In this document: in pieces, positions 59,986 to 64,000 of the stretch
Layout: each line of letters begins with the position of its first letter
Numbering within the stretch: the stretch's first letter is position 1
NCBI GenBank assembly: GCA_015478655.1
Contig: JADMIJ010000001.1
Span: 62,001 to 126,000 of the forward strand
Direction of reading: 5' to 3'
Origin: Acidimicrobiales bacterium
Lineage (GTDB): Bacteria > Actinomycetota > Acidimicrobiia > Acidimicrobiales > RAAP-2
DNA length: 64,000 bases
Translations under genes and position numbers: made by a program
Notes under the pieces: generated by a model
Database searches by the model: none
Seen by the model: the letters and a program-made list of their open reading frames with translations, nothing else
Told to the model about the DNA's origin: nothing

Positions 59986-60666
59986 TCAGAACAGCGGGCG
60001 CTTGGCGGGGATGCCCACTCGCCGCGGGTAGGCATCCGGGGTGAGGCCATCCTTCACCAGCACCTGATAGCTGAATCGACCGTCGAAGCGAGCCTGGACG
60101 GAGGTCCTCAACCCGAGGAGGGCCAGCCCGTCACTCGGCCACCTGTCGGGAGCGGCGCCCTCGGGTGGTTCGGAGACGATCAGCCCGCCGCCAGGGGAAA
60201 GGAGGGGAGCGGCGCACTCTGCCGTCACCGCCGGCACCCCAAATGACCGCGAGACGACCAGCTCAAACTGCTGACGGAACCTTTCGTCCCTGCCCACGCT
60301 CTCGGCCCGGTCTCGCACCACCTCCAGGGGCCCATTCCTCCTCCAGTCCGCGGTCTGCTCAGCCAGGAAGCCCGTCCGACGTTCGCTGGCATCGAGCAGC
60401 ACGACCCGGCAGTCCGGCCAGCACGACAGCAGGACCAGGCCCGGGACACCGCCTCCCGTCCCGAGATCGAGGACCGAGCCCGGTGGCCCGTCGATCTCGG
60501 ATTCGGCGGCAAACACGAAGCCAAGGGCGTGGTCGATCTGATCGGGTATGGGCATCCTGCCCAGGAAGCCCAGTTCGGCGGAGCGGCGCAGAATGGTGTC
60601 GAGCTGGGAAGGGAGACGATCCCTGAGCTCGCTGAGACTTCCGGGGGGATTCACTTGCAGACCCAT
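59986..60666 (-). CDS. rsmG: 16S rRNA m7G527 methyltransferase RsmG/GidB
   Basis: A 226-aa methyltransferase. It has GFLGRMPIPDQIDHALGF, the SAM site VLDLGTGGGVPGLVLLSCWPD, VVLLDASERRTGFLAEQ and ELVVSRSFGVPAVTAECAAPLLSPGG, and ends in YPRRVGIPAKRPLF. It modifies G527 of 16S rRNA; loss gives low-level streptomycin resistance. The start at 60666 (MGLQVNPPG) fits the family; the frame is open to 60804. Confidence 0.94.
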   Translation of the reverse strand: MGLQVNPPGSLSELRDRLPSQLDTILRRSAELGFLGRMPIPDQIDHALGFVFAAESEIDGPPGSVLDLGTGGGVPGLVLLSCWPDCRVVLLDASERRTGFLAEQTADWRRNGPLEVVRDRAESVGRDERFRQQFELVVSRSFGVPAVTAECAAPLLSPGGGLIVSEPPEGAAPDRWPSDGLALLGLRTSVQARFDGRFSYQVLVKDGLTPDAYPRRVGIPAKRPLF

Positions 60667-60807
60667 GGGAATCTCACAGAAGGACTCGTCCCCAGCTCGG
60701 CCCGCACCGGAAATGTCCTTAGCCCCGACGGTCCAGCCGGTCGACGGCAGCGGCCCAGCACGAGAGGCCGACGCCCGCGTCGGAATCGGTGAACGCCCCG
60801 CCAACCC

Positions 60808-61845
60808 TCAAGTCGACGGTTGAATCACCACGTACCTCGAAGGCTCGGTCCCGTCCGAGCGGGTCTCGACGCCCTCGATCTCGTTCACGGCATCGTGGAC
60901 GACCTTGCGGTCGGCGGGCGACATGGGTTCGAGGGCCCGCTCCTCGCCCGAGCTCTTGACCTCGTGGACGATGCCCTCGGCGAACCGCCGGAGAGCAGCA
61001 GACCGCTTCTCGCGGTAGCCCCCCACATCAACCAGAATCCGGTCCGTGCGGTTCTCCGACTGGCGCTGGACGAACGTGCGGGTGAGGTCCTGCACCGCCG
61101 CCAGGGTCGCCCCGCGGGGACCCACCAGAAAGCCCAGGTCGTCTCCCGTGGCCGCCACCTGGACGGTGTCCTCGTCGATCTCCGTGTAGGTGACGGTGGC
61201 GTCCAGGCCGAACTCACGCACCAGTCCGGCAACGAATTCGCTCGCCGCCTCGCCCTGTTGCTCAAGGGTCAATGACTCTTCCATGGTGTCCTCGCTATCC
61301 CCGGACTTCTGACCGGAACCTTGTCTCTCCTGCTTCGCCCCGTTGCTGACGGCCCCGCGATTGGCTCCCCTCGAGCGCCGCCCCCGGCCTGCCTGCGTCG
61401 CTCCGCTCCCGGTGGCGGCAGTTCGCTCGGGTCCGGAGCCGATGGGCGCGCTCCCGTTGTCACCGGGACCCTCGGCCCTCGTGACGTCGGCGGTGCTGGC
61501 TTGGGAACGTGCCCGACTGCCATTGCCTCGCGGCTCCGACTGGTCACCACGCTCCCCGCGGCGTTGTGAGCCGCTACCGCTTCGGGATTTGGACCCGCTG
61601 CTTCCGGAGCGATCGCCGCCGGCCCTCCCGCGGTCCGGTCGCTGGCGACGTCCACGCTTCGGCGGGGGAGCCACAGGACGGACCCGCGCCTTGACTCGGG
61701 CCTCTCCCCGAAGCCGACCGAAGAGCCCCGCCTTGGGCTCGCTGAGGAGGACGAACTCGGCATCGTCCTCGGCCACCCCGAGGAGGTCGACGGCGATCTC
61801 CTTGGCCTCCGGGAGCGACTTACCACTGGCTTCCACCCACTCCAC
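60808..61845 (-). CDS. jag: Jag/KhpB RNA-binding protein
   Basis: A 345-aa protein. Jag_N domain (1-52, MEWVEASGKSLPEAKEIAVDLLG), a long Ser/Gly/Arg-rich linker (about 55-185), a KH domain (about 195-270, LGFLVGPRGATLAAVQDLTR) and R3H (about 275-340, YREKRSAALRRFAEGI). It binds RNA with KhpA in other Gram-positive bacteria and affects cell elongation. It lies 3 bases downstream of yidC. Confidence 0.94.
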   Translation of the reverse strand: MEWVEASGKSLPEAKEIAVDLLGVAEDDAEFVLLSEPKAGLFGRLRGEARVKARVRPVAPPPKRGRRQRPDRGRAGGDRSGSSGSKSRSGSGSQRRGERGDQSEPRGNGSRARSQASTADVTRAEGPGDNGSAPIGSGPERTAATGSGATQAGRGRRSRGANRGAVSNGAKQERQGSGQKSGDSEDTMEESLTLEQQGEAASEFVAGLVREFGLDATVTYTEIDEDTVQVAATGDDLGFLVGPRGATLAAVQDLTRTFVQRQSENRTDRILVDVGGYREKRSAALRRFAEGIVHEVKSSGEERALEPMSPADRKVVHDAVNEIEGVETRSDGTEPSRYVVIQPST

Positions 61846-61848
61846 GTC

Positions 61849-63114
61849 TTAACGCGCCTTTCGCTCGCGCTTGGCCTTCGAGCGAGGGTGCGCCTTGGGC
61901 GCGGTCGACCCGCTGTCCTCGGAGTCCTTGGCCTGGGACCCGTTGCTGCCATTGGTCGAGGCCCCCGCGTTCTTGCGCCCGGGCGCGGATCCGTTGGTGC
62001 CGCCCGTGCCCCGCTTGGCCCCGGCGCCGTTGGCGGATCCGCCGGCCCTCGGCGGGCTGGTCGGCTTGTTGGGCGTCCTTGGTCGCGGCGTCGTTCCCGC
62101 TCCTCCGCGTCCCGCCTTGGCCGGCGCTCCGTTCGGTCCACCGCTTCGCTTCGCCGGCGGGGTGCCGGTCTTGCCGGGCGGGGGACTGCCACCGGCCTTG
62201 GCCTTGGGTAGCGCCCGTTCGGTTCGATCGGCCACCGGAGCCTTGGCCCCGCCCCCGGGCGAACCCGCCGCCGGTGCGGTCGGAGGGCCACCCACGATTC
62301 CCCTTCGGAAGAGGACCTCCTGTGTGGCGATACGGATCGCACTCGATACGACGAAATAGACATTAAGAATTGCCGCCACATTTAGATAAATGAAGCCGAA
62401 GATAAGCGGCATGTATTTCTGCAGCATGGCTGCCTGGGGATTAGCTTGAGCCGCCTGCGGGTTTCGGGCATTTAGCCGGGCCATCTGGAGGTATTGCAAG
62501 CCCACCGCTCCCACCACGAGAAGGAGGTAGGGGATGGCGACGAACAGCGAGCTGTGATGCGAGAGCAGCTTTTGGGCGAAGTCGATTCCAAACGAGTTCA
62601 ATTGCCCGTGAGCTGCGACGATATCGTGATACATCTTGGTGTGGGGTCCGATGTATCGGGGCTCAGCCACGACGACCTGTCCACTGGGAACCTTTGCCCC
62701 CGTCAAGGACGTCCGGTAGATCGTGTGGGTGACCGTGTTGGTTATTCCACGAATAACGCTGTATAGAATGAAGAATGCTGGCATCTGCAACAGCATGGGG
62801 AGGCACCCCGAAGCAGGGTTAACATTGTGCTCTTTGTAGAGCTTCATCATTTCTTCATTCATCAGGGCCCGGTTTTCGGCGCCCTTGTACTTCTGCTGCA
62901 GCTTCTTCATCTCAGGCCCGAGGGCCTGCATCGCCGCCATGTTCTTGGTGCTCTTGACGGTGAGGGGGGTGATCAGCGCCATGATGAGCACGGTGAGCAG
63001 TGCCACGTCGATCGGGTAGTTGGGGATGATCGAGTAGAAGAAGGCCAGGATCCCACCGACGGCGTCCAGCAGGGGCTGGAAGATCTTGCCGATGTCCTTG
63101 ATCAACGACTGCAT
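61849..63114 (-). CDS. yidC: membrane protein insertase YidC
   Basis: A 421-aa YidC/Oxa1 insertase. It has the N-terminal helix, [26 protein letters not shown], the cytoplasmic hairpin [60 protein letters not shown] and [22 protein letters not shown] basic Gly/Ala/Pro-rich tail of about 140 residues follows (about 280-421), ending in [11 protein letters not shown], and could reach ribosomes. The start at 63114 overlaps yidD by 13 bases. Codons around 62330-62480 are oddly AT-rich. Confidence 0.95.
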   Translation of the reverse strand: MQSLIKDIGKIFQPLLDAVGGILAFFYSIIPNYPIDVALLTVLIMALITPLTVKSTKNMAAMQALGPEMKKLQQKYKGAENRALMNEEMMKLYKEHNVNPASGCLPMLLQMPAFFILYSVIRGITNTVTHTIYRTSLTGAKVPSGQVVVAEPRYIGPHTKMYHDIVAAHGQLNSFGIDFAQKLLSHHSSLFVAIPYLLLVVGAVGLQYLQMARLNARNPQAAQANPQAAMLQKYMPLIFGFIYLNVAAILNVYFVVSSAIRIATQEVLFRRGIVGGPPTAPAAGSPGGGAKAPVADRTERALPKAKAGGSPPPGKTGTPPAKRSGGPNGAPAKAGRGGAGTTPRPRTPNKPTSPPRAGGSANGAGAKRGTGGTNGSAPGRKNAGASTNGSNGSQAKDSEDSGSTAPKAHPRSKAKRERKAR

Positions 63115-63434
63115 GGGGTCCTCCGGTCCGGAACGGGGTCAACGCCGTGTCGACCCCACGGGTGGCATCGCAGCAGTCGTCTGGCGGCGAGGAAGGAGCC
63201 GCGCCCGGCTCCGTGCTGCTCGATGGCCCCGATGGCGTACTCCGAGCACGAGGGGAGGAAGCGACAGCCGGTGACCCGACCGGATCGTGCCAATTGGTAG
63301 CCGTGGATGCCGGCGATCATCCAGCCCGCCAGCCGGGACCTGGGCGCCCGGTGCCCGAGTTCGCTGGTCGCCGGTGCCCGGCGGTCGGGGTCGCCCGGCG
63401 GCGCAGCCACCGGGGTCGGGGCCACGGACGTCAT
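63102..63434 (-). CDS. yidD: membrane protein insertion efficiency factor YidD
   Basis: A 110-aa protein. The conserved core [57 protein letters not shown] matches YidD (CRFxPSCSxYA and LxRCHPW). About 35 Pro/Ala-rich residues precede it; ATG 63320 is an alternative start. It overlaps rnpA by 4 and yidC by 13 bases. Confidence 0.93.
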   Translation of the reverse strand: MTSVAPTPVAAPPGDPDRRAPATSELGHRAPRSRLAGWMIAGIHGYQLARSGRVTGCRFLPSCSEYAIGAIEQHGAGRGSFLAARRLLRCHPWGRHGVDPVPDRRTPCSR

Positions 63435-63847
63435 GTGGATGCTCCGTCGTCTCCGCAGTGCGCGGTGGGGGAGGGGCGCGCCCGGCGGCGTGTGGCCCTC
63501 TCCAGTGCTTGGCTCATGGCCACCTTCAGTTCATCGAAATCCAGCATCGGGCCCGTTGGCCCGGTGCTCACTACATAGGCACCGACCGGGAGGGCCGGCG
63601 CTTCCTCGGCCATGATGGCCCGCATCCTGCGCCGTAGCCTGTTCCTGGCCACGGCATTCCCGGTCCGACGGTTGATGGCATACGCCACTTCTGCCTTTGA
63701 CCAGGTCTTTTGCTCTAAGAAGCTCACCGTCAGCGGACCCGAACGGCCGCGGAGCGGCGTGTGCCGCAACGCCTCGAATGTACGACGTGATCGGATGGGC
63801 CCGACGGCCACCACCGAAGATGGGATGGCTCGGGGCCCGACGATCAC
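63431..63847 (-). CDS. rnpA: ribonuclease P protein component
   Basis: A protein of about 138 aa. It has [52 protein letters not shown] (the RNR signature) and [25 protein letters not shown]. It binds the RNase P RNA for tRNA 5' maturation. GTG 63847 overlaps the rpmH stop (GTGA) and favours coupling; GTGs at 63814 or 63811 would match the usual length better. Confidence 0.93.
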   Translation of the reverse strand: MIVGPRAIPSSVVAVGPIRSRRTFEALRHTPLRGRSGPLTVSFLEQKTWSKAEVAYAINRRTGNAVARNRLRRRMRAIMAEEAPALPVGAYVVSTGPTGPMLDFDELKVAMSQALERATRRRARPSPTAHCGDDGAST

Positions 63848-63978
63848 ACCGACAGTCGTTGGCGTCCCTTCGCCCGGCGCGACCGGATCACGGCTCGCCC
63901 GGCCTTGGTTGACATCCGCTTGCGGAAGCCGTGGGTCTTCGCTCGTTTGCGTACGTTGGGCTGATAGGTGCGCTTCAT
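63844..63978 (-). CDS. rpmH: 50S ribosomal protein L34
   Basis: A 44-aa protein, [20 protein letters not shown] and so on, ending in GRQRLSV, a full match to L34. AGGAAGGAAG lies upstream of ATG 63978. It is the first gene of the rpmH-rnpA-yidD-yidC-jag-rsmG-parA-parB cluster. dnaA normally lies on the opposite side, just past the window edge. Confidence 0.97.
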   Translation of the reverse strand: MKRTYQPNVRKRAKTHGFRKRMSTKAGRAVIRSRRAKGRQRLSV

Positions 63979-64000
63979 CCATCCACTTCCTTCCTCGCCC

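Noticed and set aside
59892-60050. Longer ParA beginning at 60050
   Set aside because: It would overlap rsmG and ignore a strong GAGGAGG before GTG 59891; the extra residues include translation of a parS site with no other support.

Overview
The window is a GC-rich actinobacterial chromosome segment. I infer a member of the Acidimicrobiia from proteins carrying a WWLASDxRWYPPE motif, secreted proteins built from YW-ASDGGIFAFG-type repeats ending in a resuscitation-promoting-factor domain, a mycofactocin-type SDR and an F420-type oxidoreductase. This assignment rests on protein style, not on an rRNA gene. The right end runs parB-parA-rsmG-jag-yidC-yidD-rnpA-rpmH, all on the minus strand with two parS sites, so oriC and dnaA should lie just beyond base 64000.

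Layout. 1-15,080 is accessory metabolism: a truncated chorismate-lyase-like gene, an HtrA protease, a zinc dehydrogenase/VOC pair, a PASTA protein, CutA, an Rpf-like secreted protein behind a candidate c-di-AMP riboswitch, a DUF35/thiolase pair, an AlkZ-like protein and a pair of SDR genes of which one is degenerate. 15,100-21,900 holds an arylsulfatase, a mycofactocin-type SDR, a divergent PaaX regulator/fatty-acid desaturase pair and pgi. 22,000-29,300 is a phosphate-response block: two OmpR-type response regulators with no kinase gene beside them share a 24-bp PHO-like promoter box, and pstSCAB lies behind a PHO box of four 11-nt units. Between the two regulators sits a fluoride riboswitch driving a split crcB pair. 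29,580-40,700 carries lon, hydrolases, an F420-type oxidoreductase, a CoA-transferase operon, a methyltransferase/LysR divergent pair and a Nudix gene.

40,780-64,000 is the conserved core: dnaB, rplI-rpsR-ssb-rpsF, panB, a DUF5318 gene, padR-ino1, cca, a DUF6049 gene, murJ, degV, trxB, trxA, a cwlM-like gene, then the parB-to-rpmH origin cluster. In Mycobacterium tuberculosis the ino1-to-dnaB block and the pcnA-to-rpmH block lie on opposite sides of oriC; here they are joined on one side.

Regulatory DNA I could read directly: the PHO boxes, the fluoride riboswitch, a candidate c-di-AMP riboswitch, an exact GGAAT-N18-GTT (sigma-R type) promoter before trxA, a perfect inverted-repeat operator before padR, an operator-like repeat between paaX and the desaturase, two 15/16 parS sites, and a 13-bp inverted repeat with DnaA-box-like arms next to parB. 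No rRNA, tRNA, CRISPR array, prophage or insertion sequence was recognised.
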